From the NCBI RefSeq assembly GCF_037478305.1, contig NZ_JBBGAZ010000001.1, positions 620,001 through 684,000 of the forward strand: 64,000 nt of DNA, read 5' to 3'. The stretch's first letter is position 1. Each line of letters starts with the position of its first letter. Origin of the DNA: Cognatishimia coralii (GTDB lineage: Bacteria > Pseudomonadota > Alphaproteobacteria > Rhodobacterales > Rhodobacteraceae). The notes below the pieces were generated by a model, which was not told the DNA's origin, did not search any database, and saw only the letters and a program-made list of their open reading frames with translations. A program made the position numbers and the translations under genes. Below, one piece after another: positions 53,709-62,313 of the stretch.

Positions 53709-55052
53709 ATGACTGAGACATTGCATATCATCGGCGGCGGTATGGCCGGATCGGAAGCGGCCTGGCAGGCGGCGAATATGGGCGTCAACGTGGTGATCCA
53801 CGAGATGCGCCCCAAGGTCGAGACCTTTGCCCATCGCACTGGACATCTGGCCGAGATGGTGTGCTCAAACTCTTTCCGCTCCGATGACGACGAACAGAAC
53901 GCGGTCGGCCTTTTGCATTGGGAAATGCGCGCGGCGAACGGGCTGATCATGGCTATGGCCGACAAACATCGCCTGCCTGCGGGGGGCGCTTTGGCGGTGG
54001 ATCGGGATCCATTTGCGGAAAGTGTCACCGAAGCCTTGACCGCGCATCCAAATATTTCCGTGGAATACGATGAAATCACTGAGCTGCCCGAGGATGGCCA
54101 GTGGATCATCGCAACCGGCCCATTAACCTCAGCCGGTCTTGGCGCGGCCATTCAGGCTGAAACCGGCGCAGATGCCTTGGCCTTCTTTGATGCCATCGCC
54201 CCAATTGTCTATGCTGAGAGCATCAATATGGACGTCGCCTGGCTACAGTCTCGCTATGACAAAGGCGACACCGAAGAAGAACGCAAGGCCTACCTCAACT
54301 GCCCGATGACATATGAGCAGTACGAAGCCTTCATCGACGCGCTGGAGACGGCGGACAAAACCGAATTCCACGAAGGCGAAACGGCTGGATACTTCGACGG
54401 CTGCCTACCGATCGAAGTCATGGCGGAGCGTGGCCGCGACACCCTGCGCTTTGGCCCGATGAAACCTGTGGGCCTCACGAATGCGCATGATCCCGACAAC
54501 AAACCCTACGCCGTGGTTCAACTTCGCCGTGATAACGCTTTGGGAACGCTCTATAATATCGTGGGTTTCCAAACCAAAATGAAATACGGAGCGCAGACCG
54601 AAGTACTGCGCATGATCCCCGGTCTTGAAGACGCGAGCTTTGCGCGGCTGGGCGGCATTCACCGCAATACCTTCATCAATTCGCCGACGCTTTTGGACAA
54701 TCAGATGCGGCTGAAAAGCAAACCGCATATCCGCTTTGCAGGCCAAATCACCGGCGTCGAAGGCTATGTGGAAAGCGCCGCAATGGGGCTTTTGGCGGGC
54801 CGTTTGGCGGCTGCAGAGATCCTTGGCACGCCGATGGAAACTGCGCCTGCGAACTCCGCCATGGGTGCTCTGGTCCATCACATCACCGGCGGGGCCGAGG
54901 CGAAGACCTTCCAGCCGATGAATGTGAACTTTGGTCTGTTCCATCCGGTCGAAGGCTTCAAAGGCGGGCGTCGCGGGCGCAAAGACCGCTATAAGGCCTA
55001 TACAGATCGCGCTAAAATCGATTGGCAAGACTGGCTGAACGCGCAGTCCTGA
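53709..55052 (+). CDS. trmFO: Folate-dependent tRNA (uracil-54-C5)-methyltransferase TrmFO
   Basis: A 447-residue FAD protein that makes ribothymidine-54 in tRNA using methylene-tetrahydrofolate. The FAD motif GGGMAGSEAAW is at about 9-19, and family segments HEMRPKVETFAHRTGHLAEM (split), VCSNSFRSDD and MNVNFGLFHPVEGFKGGRRG (split) are present. The C-terminal part ends in a lysine/arginine-rich tail. The ATG at 53709 begins MTETLHII. The candidate RNA is upstream. Confidence 0.97.
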   Translation: MTETLHIIGGGMAGSEAAWQAANMGVNVVIHEMRPKVETFAHRTGHLAEMVCSNSFRSDDDEQNAVGLLHWEMRAANGLIMAMADKHRLPAGGALAVDRDPFAESVTEALTAHPNISVEYDEITELPEDGQWIIATGPLTSAGLGAAIQAETGADALAFFDAIAPIVYAESINMDVAWLQSRYDKGDTEEERKAYLNCPMTYEQYEAFIDALETADKTEFHEGETAGYFDGCLPIEVMAERGRDTLRFGPMKPVGLTNAHDPDNKPYAVVQLRRDNALGTLYNIVGFQTKMKYGAQTEVLRMIPGLEDASFARLGGIHRNTFINSPTLLDNQMRLKSKPHIRFAGQITGVEGYVESAAMGLLAGRLAAAEILGTPMETAPANSAMGALVHHITGGAEAKTFQPMNVNFGLFHPVEGFKGGRRGRKDRYKAYTDRAKIDWQDWLNAQS

Positions 55053-55119
55053 TGCGCTCTTTCGCGTAGCTGGCCAAGAAATCATAGACGTAAGCGCTTT
55101 CACGCGCTTTACTCGCGCT

Positions 55120-55731
55120 ATGACAAAGAAGTTTTTGGACTCCGTTTACAATCTGGACACCGCCAGCGACGTCGAAGAATTCTATGACGACTGGGCCTCC
55201 ACCTATGACGCCGAAGTCACCGACAACGGCTATCTCACCCCGTCACGATGCGCTGATGCGCTTTGGCAGTTCTTGCCCAACCCAGAGACCAAGATTCTGG
55301 ACGTAGGCTGTGGTACCGGTCTCTCTGGCGAGGCTTTGGCCAAGGTAGGCTACACCAACATTGACGGCATTGACCCGTCAGCCGAAATGCTAGCCATCGC
55401 CAAACGCAAGGGGGTCTACAAGACCGCCATCCAATTGCAAGGCGAAGAGATGGACATCGAGCCCGGCAGCTATGAGGTCATCGCCTGCATCGGCGTGATC
55501 GGCGTCGGCGCGGCGCCCGTGTCCTTGCTGGATACGGTGATGGATCTATTGCCCTCAGGCGGCAAACTCGTGCTGTCCTATAATGACAAAGCCATCAAAG
55601 AACGTATTTACGAAGCCCGTCTGAACGATTATCTCGACGGCGGTAGTGCGCGGCTTTTGTTCCGAGAGTTGGGCGATCACCTGCCCGGCAAGGGCATGAC
55701 CTCTTATGTCTATGTCGTTGAGAAAGCTTGA
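55120..55731 (+). CDS. Class I SAM-dependent methyltransferase
   Basis: A 203-residue methyltransferase. The SAM-binding motif I is DVGCGTGLSGEAL at about 67-79, and motif II-like GIDPSAEML follows. A short acidic N-terminal part includes EEFYDDWASTYDAEV, as in small-molecule methyltransferases. No special substrate marker is visible. It ends in a TTGA junction with gluQ, so they are probably co-translated. Confidence 0.88.
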   Translation: MTKKFLDSVYNLDTASDVEEFYDDWASTYDAEVTDNGYLTPSRCADALWQFLPNPETKILDVGCGTGLSGEALAKVGYTNIDGIDPSAEMLAIAKRKGVYKTAIQLQGEEMDIEPGSYEVIACIGVIGVGAAPVSLLDTVMDLLPSGGKLVLSYNDKAIKERIYEARLNDYLDGGSARLLFRELGDHLPGKGMTSYVYVVEKA

Positions 55732-56576
55732 CTTTTAGAACGCGATTTGCGCCTTCCCCAACTGGTCCTCTGCATCTAGGACACGCCTATTCCGCCTTGA
55801 TAGCGGCCCAAGAGGCGCGCGCACATGGTGGAGAGTTTCTGTTGCGGATCGAGGATATAGATCAATCCCGCAGCCGGACGCATTGGGAAGATCAGATCTA
55901 TGATGACCTTGCGTGGTTGGGCCTGTCGTGGCCCCGCCCCGTAATGCGTCAATCGGAACGCACGAAGGCCTATGCACGCGCGGTTGCCCAGCTGACCGAT
56001 GCGGGTTTGACCTACCCATGCATTTGTCGTCGCGCAGATATCGAGGCCGCAGCCGGTGCGCCTCAGGAAGGTGTGCCGCAGTTTGGCCCCGACGGGCGGA
56101 TCTATCCTGGCACCTGTCGTGCGCGCGTGTTTCCTGAGTCTCAGGATCATGCAATCCGCCTGAATATGGCGAAGGCTGTTGAAGGTTTGACAGAGCTGAG
56201 TTTCGTCGAAAAGGGCGCGCTCTTTGCTGGCGCGCATCGCTTGGATGCGGCACGGCTTGTCGAGACCATTGGGGACATCATCCTCGTGCGCAAAGGTATG
56301 GCCGCCAGCTACCACCTTGCGGTGGTCGTAGATGACGCAGAACAAGGCATCACCCAAGTCACGCGTGGCGCTGACCTTTGGGAGGCCACTCAAATTCACG
56401 TTCTTTTACAAAGACTTCTGGGCCTTTCCACACCCGACTACCATCACCACGACCTGATCCGCGACGATGCCGGAAAGCGGCTCGCCAAACGAGACGACGC
56501 CCGCGCCATAGCCACCTATCGCGCCGACGGCGCAACGCCAGAAGATGTCATCGAAATGGTCGGCCTAACGCCCTAG
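55728..56576 (+). CDS. gluQ: Glutamyl-queuosine tRNA(Asp) synthetase GluQ
   Basis: A 282-residue truncated glutamyl-tRNA synthetase paralogue that attaches glutamate to queuosine 34 of tRNA(Asp). The class I HIGH motif appears as HLGHAYSAL near the N-terminus, the zinc cysteines lie in CICRRADIEA and a later GTCRARV, and the KMSKS-like loop is LAKRDDAR. It lacks the anticodon-binding domain of GltX. The start is a TTG overlapping the preceding stop codon. It ends 4 bases into the convergent hisI gene. Confidence 0.93.
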   Translation: MTFRTRFAPSPTGPLHLGHAYSALIAAQEARAHGGEFLLRIEDIDQSRSRTHWEDQIYDDLAWLGLSWPRPVMRQSERTKAYARAVAQLTDAGLTYPCICRRADIEAAAGAPQEGVPQFGPDGRIYPGTCRARVFPESQDHAIRLNMAKAVEGLTELSFVEKGALFAGAHRLDAARLVETIGDIILVRKGMAASYHLAVVVDDAEQGITQVTRGADLWEATQIHVLLQRLLGLSTPDYHHHDLIRDDAGKRLAKRDDARAIATYRADGATPEDVIEMVGLTP

Positions 56577-56947
56577 TGGTCGTCGCAGTCGTGCATAGGC
56601 TTCATGAGCTCGATCTCTTCGCCGTCCCGCACCGCTGTGTAAAAACAACTGCGCCGCATGGTGTGACAGGCCGCGCCGGTTTGGTTGATCAGCACCAAGA
56701 TACAATCCTGATCGCAGTCATAGCGGAAATCGACCAATTCTTGCGTATGTCCGCTGGTCTCGCCCTTGATCCAAAACGATTGCCGTGACCTAGACCAATA
56801 GGTCACCCGCCCCGTTTCCAGCGTCCGCTTGACGGATTCCTCATTCATCCACGCCATCATCAAGACCTCATGGCTGGTGGCATCCTGCGCAATCGCAGGG
56901 ATCAGGCCATTTGCGTCGTACTTCAGCGTTTTCGGGTCGAAAGCCAT
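56573..56947 (-). CDS. hisI: Phosphoribosyl-AMP cyclohydrolase
   Basis: A 124-residue histidine-biosynthesis enzyme that opens the purine ring of PR-AMP. The metal-binding motif CDQDC (DYDCDQDCIL) and the catalytic cysteine/histidine in GAACHTMRRSCFY are visible, along with MMAWMNEESV and TYWSRSRQS. It is a single-domain HisI without the HisE part. It is convergent with gluQ and divergent from the NifU-like gene. Confidence 0.96.
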   Translation of the reverse strand: MAFDPKTLKYDANGLIPAIAQDATSHEVLMMAWMNEESVKRTLETGRVTYWSRSRQSFWIKGETSGHTQELVDFRYDCDQDCILVLINQTGAACHTMRRSCFYTAVRDGEEIELMKPMHDCDDH

Positions 56948-57013
56948 GAGGCGCCTCTTTGCATTTGGGTGTAGGAACTCTATCTAAGACTGGCGGCGAA
57001 AAGGAAAGACCTG

Positions 57014-57466
57014 ATGTCTGGCGATACCGATCTGATCAAACTCTATTCTGGGCGCATTCTAGCGCTGGCCGCCGACATGCCGCGCACGGAGCGTTTGGCG
57101 GATCCCCATGCGACCGTCAAGAAACGCTCGCCGCTCTGTGGGTCGACAATCGCAGTCGATGTGATCCTGCAGGACGGTAAGGTTTCTGAATATGGTCAGG
57201 ACGTTAAGGCCTGCGCTTTGGGTCAAGCAGCGGCCTCTGTGGTGGGCGCGAATGTGGTAGGCCTGTCGCGCACCGAGATCGAAACCGCGCGGGACGCCCT
57301 AAAAGACATGCTGAAAAACGACGGCCCCGCCCCTGCAGCCCCTTTTGAGGACCTAGAAGTACTGCGCCCTGCCCGCGACTATAAAAACCGTCATGCGTCG
57401 ATCATGCTCGCGCTTGAGGCCACGCTCGAGGCGATAGATCAGGCCGAGCAATCTGCCTGCGCCTAG
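57014..57466 (+). CDS. NifU-like iron-sulfur cluster scaffold protein
   Basis: A 150-residue protein with the IscU/NifU N-domain. The cysteines expected to bind a cluster are in SPLCGST (about 42) and VKACALGQAA (about 69), with a further cysteine near the C-terminus. It could build or transfer iron-sulfur clusters. This short form in alphaproteobacteria is of unclear partner. It is divergent from hisI and stands alone; no isc or suf gene is adjacent. Confidence 0.82.
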   Translation: MSGDTDLIKLYSGRILALAADMPRTERLADPHATVKKRSPLCGSTIAVDVILQDGKVSEYGQDVKACALGQAAASVVGANVVGLSRTEIETARDALKDMLKNDGPAPAAPFEDLEVLRPARDYKNRHASIMLALEATLEAIDQAEQSACA

Positions 57467-57487
57467 CAGCTTTCTTCACAAAATGGC

Positions 57488-57525
57488 AAAAAAATCGCCG
57501 CACGTCTCGGGGAAGACGGCGGCGA
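57488..57525 (-). terminator. Terminator on the minus strand
   Basis: On the minus strand, a long stem TCGCCGCCGTCT with loop TCCCCG and AGACG-TGCGGCGA is followed by seven T residues. It would end the transcript of the 40-residue membrane protein at 57674-57796. The tail transcript of about 150 bases before it holds no clear reading frame. Confidence 0.72.
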
Positions 57526-57673
57526 AAGTCGCGTGTTCTCTGCAATGGAAACGACGTTTCAGGCGGGCTGATGTGAGGCAGACCCAAAGACTTTCAGGCA
57601 GTGACAGTCAATGCGCAGCAAGCGGGGACAGGCTACGCGGAAACATCAAAATGAGAACCGCAGGCAGATAAGA

Positions 57674-57796
57674 TTAAACAAAACCGGGAACGTGCAGAGC
57701 CACGAGCATCATCACGACAAGAGACGCGGCGCCGACTGCGTCTTGCAGCAGCGTAGATTGGGAATTTTGGATCGCGGACTTGATTTGACGAAGCAT
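57674..57796 (-). CDS. Short (40-residue) predicted membrane protein with LexA-box promoter
   Basis: A 40-residue frame below most gene-caller limits. It starts MLRQIKSAIQNS, has an amphipathic N-terminal half and one hydrophobic helix ALASLVV-like, exactly AASLVVMMLVALHVPGFV near residues 23-40, and ends in TAA. GGAGAG lies 5 bases upstream of the ATG. A LexA box lies 66-80 bases upstream, and a terminator downstream. It resembles a small conserved hypothetical protein of Rhodobacteraceae that I cannot name. Caulobacter SidA, an SOS-induced membrane peptide that blocks division, is an analogy only. It is not obviously homologous. Confidence 0.72.
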   Translation of the reverse strand: MLRQIKSAIQNSQSTLLQDAVGAASLVVMMLVALHVPGFV

Positions 57797-57861
57797 CGGG
57801 CTCTCCTGCACTCAGAATTATTTGTTGCTCATTTGTTCTCATTTTTAGCGAGTCGTGTAAA

Positions 57862-57876
57862 GAACTAAATGAGAAC
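57862..57876 (-). promoter_or_regulatory. LexA (SOS) box
   Basis: GAAC-TAAATGA-GAAC is the minus-strand GTTC-N7-GTTC, the alphaproteobacterial LexA consensus. A third GAAC follows at 57883. The unit GAGAACATTT is exactly repeated at 57871-57890. The site lies 66-80 bases upstream of the 40-residue membrane protein and in the 118-base gap after recG. Confidence 0.7.
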
Positions 57877-57914
57877 ATTTGAGAACATTTTGTGAATATG
57901 GGAACGTTTAACGG

Positions 57915-60005
57915 CTAACCCACTGAAATCAAACGGATCGCTTGATCTTGTTCCATCAGCCACAAAAGAACACGCGCGGCCTTTCCGCGTTCCGTGGTTA
58001 AATCGGGATCGTCATTTAACAGTTTTCGCGCGTCCGTTTGCGCAATTTGCATCAAAGGCGCCTGTGATTCCATGTCAGCGATTCTGAACCGAGGCACGCC
58101 GGACTGCGCTGTCCCAATCAAATCCCCTGCCCCGCGCATCTCTAGATCGGTCTCGGCAATCCGAAACCCGTCATTAGTCTCGCGCATCACGGTCAGCCGC
58201 TTGGTGCCGCTTTCACTGAGCGGCGATTGATACAGCAACAGACAGGTCGAGGCCTCAGACCCGCGGCCAACCCGCCCCCGCAACTGGTGCAGCTGCGCCA
58301 GACCAAAGATCTCGGCCCGCTCGATCACCATAATCGTGGCTTTGGGCACGTCGACACCGACCTCGATCACGGTCGTCGCCACAAGAATTTGGGTTTCGCC
58401 GTTTTGAAAAGCCTTCATGGCGGCGTCTTTTTCAGCCGGTGGCATCTGACCATGCACAAGGCCCACAACGCCCTCACCCAGCGCCGCGCGCAGGTGTTTG
58501 AACCGCTCTTCCGCGGCCGTCAGATCCAGAACCTCGCTTTCGTCCACCAGCGGGCAAACCCAATAAGCCTGTTTACCTTCGTGAACGGCTTTGCGCAGAC
58601 GCTCGACCACCTCAGAGATCCGTTCGTCCGACACCATCACTGTTTGGATCGGCTGTCGACCCGGCGGTTTTTCGTCCAGCACCGACACATCCATATCGCC
58701 ATATTGCGCTAGCGCCAGCGAGCGCGGGATCGGCGTCGCCGTCATCACCAAAACATCGGCCGCCGCGCCCTTTTTGCCCAGCTCCAGCCGTTGCCGCACG
58801 CCAAAGCGATGTTGTTCGTCAACGATTGCAAGCCGCAGGTCTTTGAAATTCACATCCGCCTGAAACACCGCATGGGTGCCGACTAGAATATGAATATCGC
58901 CCTTCTCCAGAGCCGCTAATTTCGCCGCGCGGTCTTTACCTTTGTCCCGACCCGTTAAGATTTCAACAACCACGCCGGCTTGCTCGGCCAGGGGCTGCAA
59001 CCCTTCCATATGCTGACGTGCCAAGATTTCCGTCGGGGCCATCATGACGCCTTGACCACCCGCCTCAATCGCCACCAAGAGCGACACAAAAGCGACCAGA
59101 GTTTTCCCCGCCCCGACATCGCCTTGCAGCAAGCGGTTCATGCGCACCGGCCGCGCCATATCCTCGGAAATCTCAGCAATCGCGCGGGTTTGCGCGCCCG
59201 TCGGCCGATATGGCAGAGCCTGCAGCACTTTGGATTGCAGACGCCCGTTGGCGTGGCTCTCGATACCCCGCGCGCGGCGTGTTTGCTGCCGCGCAAGGGC
59301 CAGCGTTAACTGATGGGCCAGAAATTCATCATAAGCCAAACGTTCTCGCGCAGGCGCGGTCGCCGAGATCTCCCCCAAGGCTTGCGGACTATGCGCGGCC
59401 TCGATGGCATCCCGCCAGTCTGGCCATCCGGCCTTGTCCTTTTGCGCCGGATCGATCCATTCCGCGAGCAAGGGCGCGGTCGCGACCGCCGAGCGGGCCG
59501 CTTTGGTCATCACCTTTTGCGTAACCCCCGCAGTTAGCGGATAAACCGGTTCAAACTCTGGAATTTGACCGGCCTCTTCCACGGGCACCATATGGTCCGG
59601 ATGCACCATTTGCCCGACCCCATCAAACAGCTCGACCCGTCCAGACACCAGTCGCACAGAGCCTTCTGGCAGCTGTTTCTTAAGATAATCTCCACGCGCG
59701 TGAAAAAATACGAGCTGAAAAGACGTCTTGGCGTCTTGCACCGTCACCCGGTAAGCGCCACTGCGATTCCGGGGGGCCCGATGCGTGCCGATTTCCACCT
59801 CGACCGTCACAATCCCGGGCAATTCAGCGCCTTGGATCGTCTCGCGACGACGGCGATCCACCAGAGAATAGGGTAATGAAAACAACAGGTCGCGCGGCTT
59901 TTCCACCCCAAGCCCCGCCATGTTTTGCGCGATCTTTGGTCCCACGCCTTCCAGCTTGGTCAAAGCTCCAAAGAGCGGAAACAGGATTTCCGGACGACTG
60001 CTCAC
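57915..60005 (-). CDS. recG: ATP-dependent DNA helicase RecG
   Basis: A 696-residue branch-migration helicase that rescues stalled replication forks. The wedge domain (about 60-180) has VEVEIGTHRAPRNRSGAYRV (split) and PEGSVRLVSG. The helicase core has Walker A GDVGAGKTLVAF, DEQH in AIVDEQHRFGV, TATPIPRSL and motif VI in LRGRVGRGSE. The GTG start overlaps the ligA stop codon (GTGA), so recG is coupled to ligA. No terminator is visible right after it; the LexA-box gene follows in the same direction. Confidence 0.97.
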   Translation of the reverse strand: MSSRPEILFPLFGALTKLEGVGPKIAQNMAGLGVEKPRDLLFSLPYSLVDRRRRETIQGAELPGIVTVEVEIGTHRAPRNRSGAYRVTVQDAKTSFQLVFFHARGDYLKKQLPEGSVRLVSGRVELFDGVGQMVHPDHMVPVEEAGQIPEFEPVYPLTAGVTQKVMTKAARSAVATAPLLAEWIDPAQKDKAGWPDWRDAIEAAHSPQALGEISATAPARERLAYDEFLAHQLTLALARQQTRRARGIESHANGRLQSKVLQALPYRPTGAQTRAIAEISEDMARPVRMNRLLQGDVGAGKTLVAFVSLLVAIEAGGQGVMMAPTEILARQHMEGLQPLAEQAGVVVEILTGRDKGKDRAAKLAALEKGDIHILVGTHAVFQADVNFKDLRLAIVDEQHRFGVRQRLELGKKGAAADVLVMTATPIPRSLALAQYGDMDVSVLDEKPPGRQPIQTVMVSDERISEVVERLRKAVHEGKQAYWVCPLVDESEVLDLTAAEERFKHLRAALGEGVVGLVHGQMPPAEKDAAMKAFQNGETQILVATTVIEVGVDVPKATIMVIERAEIFGLAQLHQLRGRVGRGSEASTCLLLYQSPLSESGTKRLTVMRETNDGFRIAETDLEMRGAGDLIGTAQSGVPRFRIADMESQAPLMQIAQTDARKLLNDDPDLTTERGKAARVLLWLMEQDQAIRLISVG

Positions 60006-62128
60006 AGACCTTCGACCAGCGCAAGCCAGGCATCTTCGTCGATGGTTTCAACACCCAAATCAGCGGCTTTCTTCGCTTTGGAACCAGCGCCTGGACCGGC
60101 CACCAATAGATCGGTCTTCTTCGACACAGAACCCGCGACCTTCGCGCCCAACCGCTCTGCCCGCGCCTTGGCTTCGTCGCGCGTCATCTTTTCCAACTTG
60201 CCGGTAAAGACGACGGTTTTGCCCGCGACAGGGCTGCCCTCTGCCTTTGGTTTCTCGGCGGGCTGGATCGACAATTGCGCAACGAGCTCATCAATCACCG
60301 CGCGCTCTTTGTCTTGCGCAAAGGCGGTGACCAAAGACCGCGCCATGACCTCTCCGATGCTGTCCATCGCCAAGAGGTCTTCCCATTCGGGGCCCTCAAA
60401 TTGTGCGGCAGCCGTCACAGCAGCCTCAAAGCTCTGCCAGTCGCCGTAGTGATTGGCGATCAGGTTGGACGCCGCTTCTCCGACGTGGCGGATACCCAGC
60501 GCAAACAGCGCACGGCCAAAGCCGATATTGCGTTTTTCATTGATGGCCGCAAAGAGGTTTGCCGCGCTTTGATCGCCCCAGCCTTTGCGGTTCTTAAGCT
60601 TGGTCAGATTGGAGGCGTCTCGCTCTTCCAGCCTAAAAATATCCGCTGGTGTCCGCACCGGCAAATCTGGATCGTCAAAGAACATCTCGATCTGTTTCGC
60701 GCCAAGTCCTTCGATATCGAACGCCTTACGAGACACAAAATGCTTCAGCTTTTCAATTGCTTGCGCGGGGCAAATCATGCCACCTGTGCATCGTCTTACG
60801 GCATCACCTTCTTCGCGCACAGCCTCTGAACCGCATTCTGGGCAAAGGGAGGGAAAGACATAAGGCGTCGCATCAGCAGGCCGTTTGGACAGATCCACAT
60901 CTGCCACTTTCGGAATAACATCCCCCGCGCGATAGACCTGAACCCAATCGCCTTCGCGAATGTCTTTGCCGCCCCGTATCTCAGCGCCCTTGCTATCGAG
61001 GCCTCGGATATAATCCTCATTGTGCAGCGTCGCATTCGAGACAACGACGCCCCCCACAGTCACCGGCTTCAGCCGCGCCACCGGAGACAGCGCGCCCGTG
61101 CGTCCGACCTGAATGTCGATTGCCTCAAGCGTGGTCCAGGCAAGTTCTGCAGGGAATTTATGCGCAATCGCCCAACGCGGCGTGGTCGAACGGAACCCGA
61201 GCCGGTCCTGCAAGGCAAGCTCATCCACCTTGTAGACAACCCCATCGATGTCATAGCCCAGTGACGCACGTTGCGCTTCGATGTCTTTGTAGCGGGCAAT
61301 CATCTCGGCGGGACCGTCACATAACTTGGTTAGATCATTGGTCACGAAACCCAATTCAGCCAGCCGCTTAATCGCACCCATCTGCGTGTCTGCCAAAGGT
61401 GCTGAGAGATCCCCCCAAGCATAGGCAAAGAACCGTAGCGGACGGGATTTGGTGACCTCGGAATCCAATTGCCGCAAAGATCCAGCCGCCGCATTGCGCG
61501 GATTGGCGAAAGGCTTGTCCCCTTTGGCCTCTTGCGCGGCATTGAGCGCTTCGAAATCGCTATGCGCCATATAGACTTCGCCGCGCACTTCCAACACATC
61601 CGGAGCATCCGTCAGGTTCTGCGGCACATCCGACATCGTCCGCGCATTCGCAGTCACGTTTTCGCCCGTTGCCCCGTCACCACGGGTGGCGGCCTGAACA
61701 AGCCTACCGCCTTCATATCGCAAAGACAGGCTTAATCCGTCGATCTTGGGTTCGGCCGTAAACTTCAGAGGAGCATCCGCCGCCAGTCCCAGAAAGTTTC
61801 GGATCCGCCCGTCAAAATCCTGCACGTCTTCGTCTGTGAAAGCATTGCCCAACGACAACATGCGCACAACATGCTCGACCTTGGAAAACCCGGAAGCCAC
61901 CGCAGCCCCAACCTGCTCGCTGGGGCTATCACTGCGTTTCAGATCCGGGAACGCGCGCTCGATTGCCGCGTTTCGCCGCTTGAGCCGGTCGTATTCGGCA
62001 TCCGACAGCTCTGGCGCATCAAGCGTGTGATAGTCCGTGTTTGCCTGCGCCAAAACTTTGGCCAAGCGGGCAAGCTCGTCCCGAGCCTCGGAAGCGGAAA
62101 GTGTCGAGATGTCTTTTTCTGGCTGCAC
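60002..62128 (-). CDS. ligA: NAD-dependent DNA ligase LigA
   Basis: A 708-residue ligase that joins Okazaki fragments. The adenylated lysine is in EPKIDGLSL, and the nucleotidyltransferase, OB, zinc-finger (CPECGSEAVREEGDAVRRC, split), helix-hairpin-helix and C-terminal BRCT (GKTVVFTGKLEKMTRDEAKA, split) parts are present. The start is GTG at 62128, with AGGAG seven bases upstream; an extended frame to 62218 lacks such a site. A 7-bp AT hairpin lies directly upstream of this ribosome site. Confidence 0.96.
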   Translation of the reverse strand: MQPEKDISTLSASEARDELARLAKVLAQANTDYHTLDAPELSDAEYDRLKRRNAAIERAFPDLKRSDSPSEQVGAAVASGFSKVEHVVRMLSLGNAFTDEDVQDFDGRIRNFLGLAADAPLKFTAEPKIDGLSLSLRYEGGRLVQAATRGDGATGENVTANARTMSDVPQNLTDAPDVLEVRGEVYMAHSDFEALNAAQEAKGDKPFANPRNAAAGSLRQLDSEVTKSRPLRFFAYAWGDLSAPLADTQMGAIKRLAELGFVTNDLTKLCDGPAEMIARYKDIEAQRASLGYDIDGVVYKVDELALQDRLGFRSTTPRWAIAHKFPAELAWTTLEAIDIQVGRTGALSPVARLKPVTVGGVVVSNATLHNEDYIRGLDSKGAEIRGGKDIREGDWVQVYRAGDVIPKVADVDLSKRPADATPYVFPSLCPECGSEAVREEGDAVRRCTGGMICPAQAIEKLKHFVSRKAFDIEGLGAKQIEMFFDDPDLPVRTPADIFRLEERDASNLTKLKNRKGWGDQSAANLFAAINEKRNIGFGRALFALGIRHVGEAASNLIANHYGDWQSFEAAVTAAAQFEGPEWEDLLAMDSIGEVMARSLVTAFAQDKERAVIDELVAQLSIQPAEKPKAEGSPVAGKTVVFTGKLEKMTRDEAKARAERLGAKVAGSVSKKTDLLVAGPGAGSKAKKAADLGVETIDEDAWLALVEGL

Positions 62129-62143
62129 CGGACCTGCTCCTGA

Positions 62144-62162
62144 ATTTATCTTTTTGATAAAT
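62144..62162 (-). promoter_or_regulatory. AT hairpin just upstream of the ligA ribosome-binding site
   Basis: ATTTATC-AAAAA-GATAAAT on the minus strand forms a weak 7-bp hairpin, a few bases before AGGAG. It may mark a leader structure that affects ligA translation. Confidence 0.4.
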
Positions 62163-62260
62163 CGGGTGCCTGCCTGCGTCCAGCCAGAATAAATCGTTTC
62201 GCAATGCCCCTGATTCACCGGCTACTTTGGAAACGGTCCGTCGATCAGTGGGTTCCGGGT

Positions 62261-62299
62261 ATTTCGCGTCAATCCTTCGTACCACGACTAACGCGAAAT
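62261..62299. repeat. Inverted repeat between ctrA and ligA
   Basis: ATTTCGCGT (62261-62269) and ACGCGAAAT (62291-62299) are perfect 9-bp arms around a 21-nt loop, located just after ctrA (minus strand). There is no T tract, so this is not a standard terminator. Confidence 0.5.
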
Positions 62300-62313
62300 G
62301 CACCGGCAAACGC

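Noticed and set aside
57483..57671. A 62-codon frame on the plus strand after the NifU-like gene
   Set aside because: It starts inside the minus-strand terminator, is very basic and low in complexity, has no ribosome site and looks like the shadow of a non-coding tail.
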